A DNA stretch of 64,000 nt from the NCBI GenBank assembly GCA_036389795.1, contig DASVWD010000053.1, positions 54,403 through 118,402 on the forward strand, read 5' to 3'. How positions within the stretch are numbered: the first letter of the stretch is position 1; every line of letters begins with the position of its first letter. Under the pieces are notes generated by a model, which was not told the origin of the DNA, did no database searches, and saw nothing but the letters and a program-made list of their open reading frames with translations. The DNA is from Longimicrobium sp. (GTDB lineage Bacteria > Gemmatimonadota > Gemmatimonadetes > Longimicrobiales > Longimicrobiaceae). Shown here piece by piece: positions 56,575 to 64,000 of this stretch. Position numbers and translations under genes: made by a program.

Positions 56575-56706
56575 GCCGCCCGCGTGAGCGCCGTCGAGCG
56601 CTACGGTGTGGAGAAGGTCATCCCCCAGTACGAGCGCTACTACGAGCGCATCCTGGCCGGCGAGAAGTCCCTAGCCGAGGAGCCCGCGCTGGTCCCCGCT
56701 GACTGA
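56575..56706 (+). pseudogene. Displaced duplicate of the bshA 3' end
   Basis: The first 88 bases match 55607..55694 with only two differences. The remainder differs by an indel, yet both copies end EEPALVPAD and stop. The remnant reads ARVSAVERYGVEKVIPQY then ERILAGEKSLAEEPALVPAD. An ATG at 56557 could translate it as a 49-residue peptide, but it has no donor or acceptor sites. The preserved frame after an indel suggests this was once a functional end from a related bshA allele. Confidence 0.88.
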
Positions 56707-56804
56707 GTGGAGTGGGTCGGTATATTGTCCGGACAGCAGAGCGGGTCGTGAGGCACTCAAAGCTGCACTTCAGAGTGTAAGTTTTAGATCGACTTGGGGC
56801 TCTG

Positions 56805-57458
56805 CTATATGTTAAGCTGGGCGGAACGGGCACGAAGTTGCCTTTCCATAACAGCCAAGCCGTAACAGTAATCTAGGATCAACCGTGCTGCCTCGGATAA
56901 ATAGGTAGAATCAGAATAACTCAGGGGATAATTCCCGTGAGCACCTGCGTTCCCGAATTTCCGAAGGACATCAAGCAGATCGAAGACACGTTGAGGAACT
57001 ACGGCTGTATTCAGCATCCACCGCATCTTCGACGATAAATTGGTGCCGATTGCATTGTAATCATCACAAATTGCTTCGAGTAACTTACGCACCGAAACAG
57101 CAAGCGTGCTCGGATTTTCTGACATAGTATCAAGAAGGTTTTTATATGCCATCTGCACTGTCTCCGGCATACCCGGAGGTACTTGCGGAATTACAGGATA
57201 TAGAACCTGTGGTTTCTTGTGGAGAGGCCACGAAGCATGTCCATATTCGGTTCTAATGAGAGTGATGTTTCGACATCTCGGACAGTAATAGACGGAGTGG
57301 ATTGTACCCTCAGTCCATTTCGGACCCCAGGCACTCAGGTCATCCCAGAATCGCTCCAGTCGGAGATCGGATTTTTCTGCAAGCTCTTCGAGGCCGAAGT
57401 GTCCGCAGTGCATGCAGACATTTTTGGCAGGCCAAAGTAGTTTCGGTGTTTCCTGCAT
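56805..57458 (-). CDS. DUF4145-type HEPN protein with N-terminal zinc ribbon
   Basis: A 217-residue protein from a lower-GC stretch. Residues about 15-65 hold a zinc-ribbon-like pair, VCMHCGHFG and YYCPRCRN. LYPVIPQVPPGMPETVQMAY then TLAVSVRKLLEAICDDY lead into the DUF4145/HEPN helices, ending in LLDVLRKFGNAGAHGNYP with the GNxxAH motif. DUF4145 domains accompany restriction enzymes and other defence genes and may bind nucleic acids or nucleotides. It lies just beyond the bshA remnant. No partner gene is adjacent. Confidence 0.8.
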   Translation of the reverse strand: MQETPKLLWPAKNVCMHCGHFGLEELAEKSDLRLERFWDDLSAWGPKWTEGTIHSVYYCPRCRNITLIRTEYGHASWPLHKKPQVLYPVIPQVPPGMPETVQMAYKNLLDTMSENPSTLAVSVRKLLEAICDDYNAIGTNLSSKMRWMLNTAVVPQRVFDLLDVLRKFGNAGAHGNYPLSYSDSTYLSEAARLILDYCYGLAVMERQLRARSAQLNI

Positions 57459-57517
57459 AGGTCCCTATCCTCTATTCTTATCGAAGAAACTCACAAACCG
57501 CCGTCGTAAGGGTGCGA

Positions 57518-58048
57518 TCACGAGCAGGTCGTCAGCGTGAGCGGGCACTGCGACTGCGGGTCCAGCCAGCCGGTCAGGTTCGCCACCTGCACCCGCGCCC
57601 ACCCGCCCCGGCAGCCGAGCAGGGTGACCTGCGTGCCGGTGTCCAGCCGCCCCACCCTCGCGCTCCCGCGCCGGGGCTCGCGGTAGAGCGACACCGGGCC
57701 GTGGTCCGACGTGCCGGTGCCGAGCATCTGCGCGTAGACCCACCCCGGCCCCCGGAACAGGAGCGAGTCGGGCGCGGTGGCGTTCCGGATCCGCAGCCAG
57801 TTCCCACTGGCGCCGGTCACCTCCACTTCCACCGACGTATCGGAGCCGCCGGGGAGAACGGCGACGACGCGGAAGCCGGTGCCCGGCCCGGCGCGCACGT
57901 TCAGCCCGCGCGGGTCCGGGTCGATCACGTACGCGCCGATTTCGCACGCGACCGTGGTCTGGGCCGCCCGGGCCGCCGGCGCCGGCCCGCCGGCCGCGAA
58001 CGCGAGGGAGCAGAGGAAGGCTGCGGAGCGGCGGGACACGACTGCCAT
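57518..58048 (-). CDS. Secreted protein with two SH3-like domains
   Basis: A 176-residue protein with a signal peptide (AAFLCSLAFAAGGPAPAARAAQ). Two bacterial SH3 modules follow: DPRGLNVRAGPGTGFRVVAVLPGG...GNWLRIRN and REPRRGSARVGRLDTGTQVTLLGCRGGWARVQVANLTGWL. Such modules bind cell-wall peptides. Paired cysteines (ACEIG, LGCRG, QCPLTLTTCS) suggest disulfides. AGGGAGAT precedes ATG 58048. Confidence 0.85.
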   Translation of the reverse strand: MAVVSRRSAAFLCSLAFAAGGPAPAARAAQTTVACEIGAYVIDPDPRGLNVRAGPGTGFRVVAVLPGGSDTSVEVEVTGASGNWLRIRNATAPDSLLFRGPGWVYAQMLGTGTSDHGPVSLYREPRRGSARVGRLDTGTQVTLLGCRGGWARVQVANLTGWLDPQSQCPLTLTTCS

Positions 58049-58230
58049 CGGATCTCCCTGCATCGGGTGAATCGCGCTTTTGCCTCGGTCGCAACGATGA
58101 GGCTCCGCGGGGACGGGAGCAAGCAAAACGTTTCCCCACCCGCTGGGCCCGAGTCTGGCGCCCGCCCGCCTCCAGCCTCAGTTTGTCGCCTCGACCTGAT
58201 CGGACACCGATTCTCCTTCACTCCCGGCGC

Positions 58231-59088
58231 ATGCTCCTTCCTCCCGAAGCCATCACCCTGATCGAAGCCGCGCTGGCCGAGGACGTCGGCGCGGGCGACT
58301 TCACCACGCTCTGGACCGTGCCGCCCGAGCGCCGCGCCGAGGCCCGCATCGTCGCCAAGCAGCCGGGCGTCGTCGCGGGGACGGACATCGCCGTCGAGGT
58401 CTTCTGCCGCGTCGACTCGTCGCTCGTGGTCGAGGTCGTCGCCCGCGACGGGTGCGCGGTGGCGCCGCGCGAGCTGGTGATGCGGGTGCGCGGGCCCGCG
58501 CGCGGCATCCTCACCGCCGAGCGCACGGCGCTCAACTTCCTCCAGCGCCTCTCCGGCGTGGCCACCGTCACCCGCGCCTACGTGGACGCGGTGGCCGGCA
58601 CGGAAGCGCGCATCATCGACACGCGCAAGACCACGCCGGGGATGCGGCGGCTGGAGAAGGCGGCCGTGGTCGCCGGGGGCGGCGCCAACCACCGCGTCGG
58701 CCTCTTCGACATGGTGATGATCAAGGACAACCACATCGCCGCGGCGGGCGGGATCGGCGCGGCGGTGGCGGCCGTGCGCCGGCAGAACGAGCGCGGCCTC
58801 AGGGTCGAGGTCGAGACCACCACCCTCGACGAGGTGCGCGAGGCGCTCGACGCGGGCGTGGACCGCATCATGTTCGACAACATGGAGCCCGGGCTGATGC
58901 GCCAGGCCGTCGAGCTGGTCCACGCCGCCGGCGACGGGCGGCCGGAGACCGAGGCCTCGGGCGGGATCACGCTGGAGACGGTAGCCGACTTCGCGGCGAC
59001 GGGCGTGGACTTCATCTCCATCGGCGCGCTCACCCACTCCGCCCCCGCGCTCGACCTCTCGCTCCAGCTGGGCCCGGAGGGCGCGTGA
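58231..59088 (+). CDS. nadC: Nicotinate-nucleotide pyrophosphorylase (carboxylating)
   Basis: A 285-residue quinolinate phosphoribosyltransferase of NAD synthesis. EDVGAGDFTT, ERTALNFLQRLSGVAT, the substrate motif DTRKTTPGMRRLEKAAVVAGGGANHR, MIKDNHI and the final EASGGITLE...GVDFISIGALTHS are all present. Its stop overlaps birA by 4 bases, so NAD, biotin-ligase and CoA-type genes are grouped. Confidence 0.97.
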   Translation: MLLPPEAITLIEAALAEDVGAGDFTTLWTVPPERRAEARIVAKQPGVVAGTDIAVEVFCRVDSSLVVEVVARDGCAVAPRELVMRVRGPARGILTAERTALNFLQRLSGVATVTRAYVDAVAGTEARIIDTRKTTPGMRRLEKAAVVAGGGANHRVGLFDMVMIKDNHIAAAGGIGAAVAAVRRQNERGLRVEVETTTLDEVREALDAGVDRIMFDNMEPGLMRQAVELVHAAGDGRPETEASGGITLETVADFAATGVDFISIGALTHSAPALDLSLQLGPEGA

Positions 59089-59900
59089 CCGACCGCCCGG
59101 CGGAGCGCTACGACGGCCTCTCCGCCGCCGAGCTTGCCGCGGGCTGGGGGCTCCCCGCCGTGCACCTGTACGGGCAGGTGGGATCGACGAACGACGTGGC
59201 CCGCGCGCTCGCCGGGCGGGGCGCTCCCGCCGGCACCCTGGTGCTGGCCGACGAGCAGGCGGCGGGGCGGGGGAGAGGGGGGAAGGGGTGGGCCTCGCCG
59301 CCGGGGCTGGGCGTGTGGATGTCGATGGTGCTGCGCCCTCCCTCCCTCTCGTCCCCCGGCCTCCTGCCGATCCTGGTGGGGCTCGCCGCCGCGGAGGCGC
59401 TCGACCCCTTCGCCCGCCCGGCGCGGGTGATGGTGAAGTGGCCCAACGACCTGCAGCTGGCCGGGCGCAAGCTGGCCGGCATCCTCTGCGAGGCGAGCTG
59501 GGAGGGGGGCGGCCCCAGCTTCGTCGTCGCCGGCATCGGGATCAACGTCCTGCACGCTCCGGCCGACTTCCCCCCCGAGCTGGGGGACGCGGCCACCTCG
59601 CTGCGCATCGCCGCCGGGTGGGGGCCGCCGCGGGGCGAGGTGGCCGGCGCGGTGGCCGCCGCCGTCTTCCGCCGCCTGGCCGAGCCGCCCGCCGCGCTGG
59701 ACGCCGCGCTGCTGGCCGAGCTGGAGGGGCGCGACGCGCTCCGCGGCCGGCGGGTGCGCGTCTCCGGCCCCGAGCCGGTGACGGGCGTCGCCGAGGGGAT
59801 CGGGCCGGGCGGCGCGCTGCGGGTCCGCTCTGGGAGCGCGCTGCACGCCGTCACCGCCGGCACCGTGCGGCCGGCGGACGAGCCCGCCCCGTCCGCCTGA
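59085..59900 (+). CDS. birA: Biotin-[acetyl-CoA-carboxylase] ligase
   Basis: A 271-residue class I biotin protein ligase without the DNA-binding domain of E. coli BirA, so it is an enzyme and not a repressor. QVGSTNDVARALA, the biotin-loop ADEQAAGRGRGGKGWASPPG, MVKWPNDLQLAGRKLAGIL and GIGINVL are intact. The GTG at 59085 overlaps the nadC stop and has GGAGG upstream. Confidence 0.95.
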   Translation: MTDRPAERYDGLSAAELAAGWGLPAVHLYGQVGSTNDVARALAGRGAPAGTLVLADEQAAGRGRGGKGWASPPGLGVWMSMVLRPPSLSSPGLLPILVGLAAAEALDPFARPARVMVKWPNDLQLAGRKLAGILCEASWEGGGPSFVVAGIGINVLHAPADFPPELGDAATSLRIAAGWGPPRGEVAGAVAAAVFRRLAEPPAALDAALLAELEGRDALRGRRVRVSGPEPVTGVAEGIGPGGALRVRSGSALHAVTAGTVRPADEPAPSA

Positions 59901-59921
59901 ACCTTCCCCCGAAATCCCCCG

Positions 59922-60725
59922 ATGGACCTGGTCTTCGACGTCGGCCACAGCGAGACGGCGGTCGGCTGGTTCGAGGGCGCCGAGCTGCGCGGGCAGTGGC
60001 GCCTGCGCACCGACCCCGCCCGCACGTCCGACGAGACGGGGCTGCTCCTGCGCCAGATCCTGGCGCTGGTCCCCCTCCCGCACACCGACATCCGCTCGGT
60101 CACCGTGGGCTCGGTGGTCCCCGCCGTCACCCGCGTGCTGGAGGTGGCGTGCCGGCGCTACATCGACACCCCGGTCAACCAGGTGAGCGCGCTGGTGCCG
60201 CTGCCGATCCGGCTGGAGGTGGACGACCCGCCGGCCGTGGCGCCCAGCCGCATCGCCAACGCGGTGGCGGCGCACCGCCTCTACCGCCGCCGCGACCTGA
60301 TCGTGGCCGACCTGGGCGCGGCCAGCACCTACGACTGCGTGAGCCGCGAGGGCGTCCTGGTGGGCGGGGCGGTCGCGCCGGGGATCCGCGCCGCCGCCTC
60401 CACCCTGGCCGAGTGGGCGGCGCGCCTGGGAGACGCGGGGCTCCTGCCGCCGGAGCGGGTGATCGGGCGCGGGGTGGAGGAGAGCCTGCGCAGCGGCGTG
60501 TTCTTCGGCGCGGTGGACGCGGTGGACGGGATGGTGCGCCGCCTGCGCGAGGCGTGGGGCCGCCCCGACGCGCTGGTGGTGGCCACGGGCGGCCTGGCGG
60601 AGCTGGTCGGCCCGCACTGCCGCGGCATCGCCGTGGTGGAGCCGCACCTGACCCTGCACGGCCTCAAGCTGGTGCACGACTACCACGCCCCCGCCCGCCC
60701 GCGCGCACGCCGGCCGCGGGGGTGA
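59922..60725 (+). CDS. coaX: Type III pantothenate kinase homologue with degenerate motifs
   Basis: A 267-residue ASKHA-fold protein in the nadC-birA-coaX run. The expected DxGN phosphate-1 motif is DVGHSETAVG, the GxDR motif with the catalytic Asp is APSRIANAVAA, and the phosphate-2 motif is DLGAASTYDCVS, followed by GGAVAPGIRAAASTLAE. The fold landmarks are clear but key residues (Asn to His, Asp to Ser) differ from characterised CoaX enzymes. It may be inactive, altered in substrate, or simply divergent. Start ATG 59922, 21 bases after birA. Confidence 0.75.
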   Translation: MDLVFDVGHSETAVGWFEGAELRGQWRLRTDPARTSDETGLLLRQILALVPLPHTDIRSVTVGSVVPAVTRVLEVACRRYIDTPVNQVSALVPLPIRLEVDDPPAVAPSRIANAVAAHRLYRRRDLIVADLGAASTYDCVSREGVLVGGAVAPGIRAAASTLAEWAARLGDAGLLPPERVIGRGVEESLRSGVFFGAVDAVDGMVRRLREAWGRPDALVVATGGLAELVGPHCRGIAVVEPHLTLHGLKLVHDYHAPARPRARRPRG

Positions 60726-60784
60726 GGAACCCGAAACGCACCGTGCCATTTCGCAGAACGGTTCTGGATTTCCATCCACGGAAA

Positions 60785-60862
60785 AGCCTCACACGGAGGA
60801 AACGGAGTCAACGGAGAACACCAGCGGGTCCTCTGTTGACTCCGTCGACTCCGTGTGAGGCT
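60785..60862. repeat. CACGCAGAG-family inverted repeat, copy 8 (CACACGGAG variant)
   Basis: AGCCTCACACGGAG and CTCCGTGTGAGGCT ends with AACGGAGTCAACGGAG / CTGTTGACTCCGTCGACTCCG arms. Confidence 0.85.
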
Positions 60863-60920
60863 CGGTTGCGGATCTTTGATCGTGAACGAAGCTCGGCAAA
60901 ACGGAATCATGTCAGAGGTG

Positions 60921-60957
60921 AGAAAAAAGAAAGGGGGAGCCGCGACGGCTCCCCCTT
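60921..60957 (-). terminator. Intrinsic terminator for the minus-strand secreted-protein genes
   Basis: AAGGGGGAGCCG and CGGCTCCCCCTT form a perfect 12-bp stem with a 3-base loop, followed on the minus strand by TCTTTTTTCT. It lies 22 bases past the stop of the gene at 60980. Confidence 0.9.
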
Positions 60958-60979
60958 CGTGTCGAATCCCCGCCGAGCG

Positions 60980-61696
60980 TCAGATCGTGTTCATCCGGCA
61001 GTAGGCGATCATCTGGACGCTGGCCGGCATCGGGTGGAACTTCTGCTTGGCCAGCCGCTCCAGGTACGCCGGCGTGTACGCCTGCACGAAGGCGCCGCGC
61101 CGGTACACGTTGATGCGGGCGAAGTCGCGCGGCTGGTAGATCTCCAGCGTGCGCAGGCCCCCCGGCAGCGGCGCGTCGTCCACCACCACGCACGTGCCGG
61201 CGGGGCCGCCGCGGAACGAAGAGGTGTAGGAGAGGCCCGAGCGCATCCTCACGAAGTCGGCCGCGTTGAAGGCGGCGGTGTTGGAGAGCTCCTCGACGCC
61301 GAACACGCGCGAGGAGGCGGCCACCGAGAGCCGCTGGCGCTCGATGCGGTCCACCGTGACCTCGAGCGCCTCCAGCATCACCGGGTCGGCCTTGAGCGCG
61401 ATCGTCCCCAGGTCGGCGGACCGGCCGGCGGCCTCCAGGGTCACGAGCAGGGTCTCGTAGCCCATCCGCGAGACCATGATCCCGTACGAGCCGGGGCGGA
61501 GGTGGAGCTCGAACCGGCCGTCCCGGTCGGCGAGCACCCCCGCGCTGGAGCCGGCCACGTCGAGGGCGGCCGCGGCCAGCGGAGTCCCCGAGGCGGCGTC
61601 GACCACCCGGCCCGTCACCACCACGCGGTCCTGCGCGGCGAGCGGGGCGGCGGCCAGGGCCACGGCGAGGAGGGCGAAGGAGACTGGGCGCTTCAT
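60980..61696 (-). CDS. Secreted carboxypeptidase-regulatory-like and plug-like protein (paralogue A)
   Basis: A 238-residue protein. Signal peptide (FALLAVALAAAPLAAQ), a regulatory-like sandwich (VVTGRVVDAASGTPLAAAALDV, MGYETLLVTLEAAG), then a plug-like module: LEALEVTVDRIER, CVVVDDAPLPGGLRTLEIY, ARINVYRRGAFVQAYT. It ends with the shared motif VQMIAYCR. No beta-barrel follows. ATG 61696 is chosen because GGAG is 7 bases upstream. Role unknown, envelope location inferred. Confidence 0.78.
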   Translation of the reverse strand: MKRPVSFALLAVALAAAPLAAQDRVVVTGRVVDAASGTPLAAAALDVAGSSAGVLADRDGRFELHLRPGSYGIMVSRMGYETLLVTLEAAGRSADLGTIALKADPVMLEALEVTVDRIERQRLSVAASSRVFGVEELSNTAAFNAADFVRMRSGLSYTSSFRGGPAGTCVVVDDAPLPGGLRTLEIYQPRDFARINVYRRGAFVQAYTPAYLERLAKQKFHPMPASVQMIAYCRMNTI

Positions 61697-61733
61697 CGGC
61701 ATCTCCGATCTGGAGTGGGGGACCAGGGAACCG

Positions 61734-62495
61734 CTACGAGAACCTGCAGAAGGCCATCATCTGCGCCTCCACCGACATCGGCGTCCAGTCGCGCTGGTTC
61801 GCCTTGCGCATGAAGGCGGTGGTGTAGATCTGGAAGAAGGTGCCGCTGCCGTACACGTTGATCCGCGCGATGTGCTGCGTCTTGTAGGCCTCCAGGGCGT
61901 CGAAGCCGCCGGGCGCGGGGGCCTCGTCCACCACCACGCACGGCCGCCGCGGCCCGCCGCGCACCCGCACGCACCCCGCGTCGGCGGTGGAGGTGGCCAT
62001 GGTGAGGCAGGGGACGCGCATCAGGTTGTAGTTGGCGACGACGAACTCCAGGGCGTTCGGGTACGTGCTGCGGGCCAGCTCGTCTTCGTTGAAGCTGCGC
62101 GAGCGCATCCCCGTGCTCAGCCGCATCCGCTCCACGCGGTCCACCGTCACCTCGATCCCCTCCAGCGCGATGGCGTCGGGGGCCAGCTCGATCATCCCCA
62201 CGTCGAGCGAGGCGTCGCTCACGTCCCAGGTCTCCAGCGCGGTCTCGTAGCCCAGCCGGTAGAGCGCCACGTTGTGCGTGCCGGGGCGCAGCCGCAGCCG
62301 GAACTGCCCGTCGGTGCCGGTGACGGCCTGGATGTCGGTGTTCACCACGCGCACGGTGGCGCCGGAGAGCGGCGCATGCGACTGGGCGTCGATCAGCTGC
62401 CCCACCACCACGGTGCGCGACTGCGCCCCGAGCGGTGCGGCCAGGGAGAGGGCGGTCACGGCCAGGGCCGCGAGCGAGAGGGATCGGGGGCTCAT
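61734..62495 (-). CDS. Secreted carboxypeptidase-regulatory-like and plug-like protein (paralogue B)
   Basis: A 253-residue paralogue of the genes at 60980 and 62699. Signal peptide ending APLGAQ, sandwich VVVGQLIDAQSHAPLSGATVRV...LYRLGYETALETWDVSD, plug-like LEGIEVTVDRVERMRL, CVVVDEAPAPGGFDALEAY, ARINVYGSGTFFQIYT, and the C-terminal AQMMAFCR. It is 37 bases upstream of paralogue A on the same strand. Confidence 0.78.
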   Translation of the reverse strand: MSPRSLSLAALAVTALSLAAPLGAQSRTVVVGQLIDAQSHAPLSGATVRVVNTDIQAVTGTDGQFRLRLRPGTHNVALYRLGYETALETWDVSDASLDVGMIELAPDAIALEGIEVTVDRVERMRLSTGMRSRSFNEDELARSTYPNALEFVVANYNLMRVPCLTMATSTADAGCVRVRGGPRRPCVVVDEAPAPGGFDALEAYKTQHIARINVYGSGTFFQIYTTAFMRKANQRDWTPMSVEAQMMAFCRFS

Positions 62496-62698
62496 GCTGC
62501 TCCGAGGTGCTGCGGTGAAAGGGTTGCCGCGGGCGCGGCGCTTACCGGCAAGGCAGGGACTGCGTCTCATCTTCCGAACCGTCTCCGGCTCCGGCGCCGA
62601 TACCCACTGGGCCCTGGGCACCGCCGGCCGGATGACTGCAAAGATCGCTCTCCACGCAGCAGAACGTTCGCGCGCGCCCCTTCGCGACACGGCGCCGC

Positions 62699-63505
62699 TC
62701 ACGGCCGCGGGGGGTTGACGGGGCAGAACGCCGCCATCTGCGCCGCCGGGGGGAGCGGGCGGAAGCGGTAGTACTTGGCGTTGTGGAAGAACTGCTTGGT
62801 GTAGATCAGCACGAACTCGCCGCCGCGGAAGGCGGAGATGCGCGCCAGGTCCGCCGGGCGGTAGTTGGCCAGCACCGCCAGCCCGCCGGGGAGCGCCGCG
62901 TCGTCCATGGCCACGCATACGTTGCGCACCGAGCCGCGGATGCGCACGCACTCGTCGAAATCGTCGCGCCACGCGTCGAACATCAGCGGCGCCGTGCTCG
63001 AGCTGCGGCAGGGGGTGCGCACCAGGCGCAGCTGCCGGATCAGGAACTCGGCCACGCTCCCCGACCCGCTGTTCTCCAGCGCCTCCTCGTCCCAGACGAT
63101 GGGCGCTTCGCCGGACCAGGTCTTGACCCGGATGCTCAGGTCGCGGGGATCTCTCGAGCTGGCGCGGACGGTGTCGAGCGCGAACTCCCGCGGCTCCAGC
63201 GCCACGGTGATGGAGAGCAGCTCGGAGCCCAGCCACCAGATCTCGGTGGCCGGCTCGTGCGCCGGGTGGTCCACCACCGCCGTGTACTGCCCCGGGGGGA
63301 CGTGCAGCGTGAAGCGCCCGTCGGCGTCGGTGCGGGTGTCGTAGGGAGTCCTCACCAGGCGCACCACCGCGTCGGCCAGCGGCGCCCCGCTCTTCGTGTC
63401 CACCACGCGGCCCGTCACCCCTCCCGCGGAGGAGGTCTGCGCGCGTGCGGCCGAAGGGAGCGCGAAGAGCATGGCGGCGACCAGCGCGGGCCGGAGTGGG
63501 AGCAT
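62699..63505 (-). CDS. Secreted carboxypeptidase-regulatory-like and plug-like protein (paralogue C)
   Basis: A 268-residue paralogue. Signal peptide (LVAAMLFALPSAARAQ), sandwich GVTGRVVDTKSGAPLADAVVRL...YTAVVDHPAHEPATEIWW, plug-like VCVAMDDAALPGGLAVLANY, ARISAFRGGEFVLIYTKQF, and the C-terminal AQMAAFCPV. It is more diverged than A and B, with an extra Cys-containing loop (RTPCRSSST). The start at ATG 63505 places the signal peptide at the N-terminus. Confidence 0.78.
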   Translation of the reverse strand: MLPLRPALVAAMLFALPSAARAQTSSAGGVTGRVVDTKSGAPLADAVVRLVRTPYDTRTDADGRFTLHVPPGQYTAVVDHPAHEPATEIWWLGSELLSITVALEPREFALDTVRASSRDPRDLSIRVKTWSGEAPIVWDEEALENSGSGSVAEFLIRQLRLVRTPCRSSSTAPLMFDAWRDDFDECVRIRGSVRNVCVAMDDAALPGGLAVLANYRPADLARISAFRGGEFVLIYTKQFFHNAKYYRFRPLPPAAQMAAFCPVNPPRP

Positions 63506-63772
63506 CCTGCGTGCGGACTTCGGGAGATGCCGCCGGGAGGAGAGAGCCCGCTGCGGCGGCCGGGGGAGGCGTGGGCAAACCCCCGGCCGGAGGGCGGCGG
63601 GGAGCCAAGTCGTTGCGGCCGAAAACGTTGATATGCCGATCACCATGAACTGTTCCGGGGAGGTGTCGCAGTTCACGGACAGCGCGCGTCCGCCGCGGCG
63701 GACGGCGGGCGTGCCGCCGTGCGGACGGAGCGCGGTTGGCGCCGCTGTCCGCCGCGGAATAGGTTACCCGCC

Positions 63773-64000
63773 ATGATGCTCGAGGTGCAAGGAGAGCTGG
63801 TCCTCCCCGGCGACAAGTCGATCACCCACCGCGCGCTGATGTTCGCGGCCGCCGCGGACGGGGAGAGCCGGCTCCGCGGCCTCCTCCCCGGCGAGGACTG
63901 CCGCAGCACGGCCGCCGTGCTGCGCGCGCTGGGGCGCGAGGTGCCGCCGCCCCCCGCGGACGGGGGCGAGGTGCGCGTGCGCGGGCGCGGGCTCGCGGCG
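63773..64000 (+). CDS. aroA: 3-phosphoshikimate 1-carboxyvinyltransferase (partial)
   Basis: The first 76 codons of EPSP synthase, cut by the window end. LVLPGDKSITHRALMFAAAADG is the conserved phosphate-binding N-terminus (PGDKSxxHR), and LLPGEDCRSTAAVLRALG follows the family. It makes EPSP in aromatic amino-acid synthesis. Two adjacent ATGs (63773 and 63776) are equally possible. Confidence 0.93.
   Translation, partial: MMLEVQGELVLPGDKSITHRALMFAAAADGESRLRGLLPGEDCRSTAAVLRALGREVPPPPADGGEVRVRGRGLAA

Overview
This 64-kb window is GC-rich chromosomal DNA from one bacterium. The protein families point to Gemmatimonadota, probably a Longimicrobium-like organism: a large TonB-dependent outer-membrane receptor, many secreted proteins with carboxypeptidase-regulatory-like domains, a pinensin-type lanthipeptide leader, a DUF5683 protein, and bacillithiol-type BshA. 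The taxonomic call is inference from protein character; no rRNA is present.

Layout. 0-6.9 kb: YceI-like protein, an RNase HI homologue with altered active-site residues, carA, an HU/IHF-type protein, and a moaD-moaE-moaA molybdopterin operon. 6.9-9.8 kb: a toxin-antitoxin patch with mazEF, an aminoglycoside-phosphotransferase-fold protein and an MNT-HEPN pair. 9.9-14.8 kb: a gamma-glutamylation catabolic cluster (glutamine-synthetase-like ligase, SDR dehydrogenase, PuuD-like hydrolase, aldehyde dehydrogenase). 15-25.6 kb: mostly minus-strand enzymes and membrane proteins, including a diguanylate cyclase, an FMN hydroxy-acid oxidase, a VOC/DinB/nitrilase/methyltransferase/SnoaL run, and a Pcs-like phosphatidyltransferase. 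25.8-33.4 kb: a lanthipeptide precursor, a Tat-exported asparaginase, a 6S-like RNA directly followed by initiator tRNA, a GNAT enzyme, an alpha/beta hydrolase, a TonB receptor, and a frameshifted VTT-family gene. 33.5-40.8 kb: TMEM175-type channel, a low-GC HEPN-like insert, then sdhB-sdhA-sdhD-sdhC, mdh and trmL. 40.9-43.5 kb: an ABC exporter with a divergent TetR regulator. 43.8-50 kb: tandem secreted paralogues, an esterase-like protein and DUF5683. 50-60.7 kb: murI, mutL, miaA, bshA, nadC, birA and a coaX homologue. 60.9-64 kb: three more secreted paralogues and the start of aroA.

How the genes work together. Several tight operons are visible through 1-8 nt overlaps: moaD-moaE-moaA, mazE-mazF, MNT-HEPN, sdhC-sdhD-sdhA-sdhB with mdh upstream, ABC ATPase-permease, DUF5683-murI, nadC-birA-coaX, and nuclease-pcs. 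Housekeeping genes are interleaved with secreted or outer-membrane proteins and single-gene accessory cargo.

The most notable non-genic structure is of two kinds. First, at three places (the 5' end of the glutamine-synthetase-like gene, the 3' end of sdhB and the 3' end of bshA) a diverged second copy of about 80-130 bp of the gene end lies across a short accessory insert. This looks like insertion with long target duplication or gene-end replacement, and HEPN-fold genes lie in or next to all three. Second, the intergenic gaps are filled with at least five dispersed inverted-repeat or tandem-repeat families, often nested in each other.
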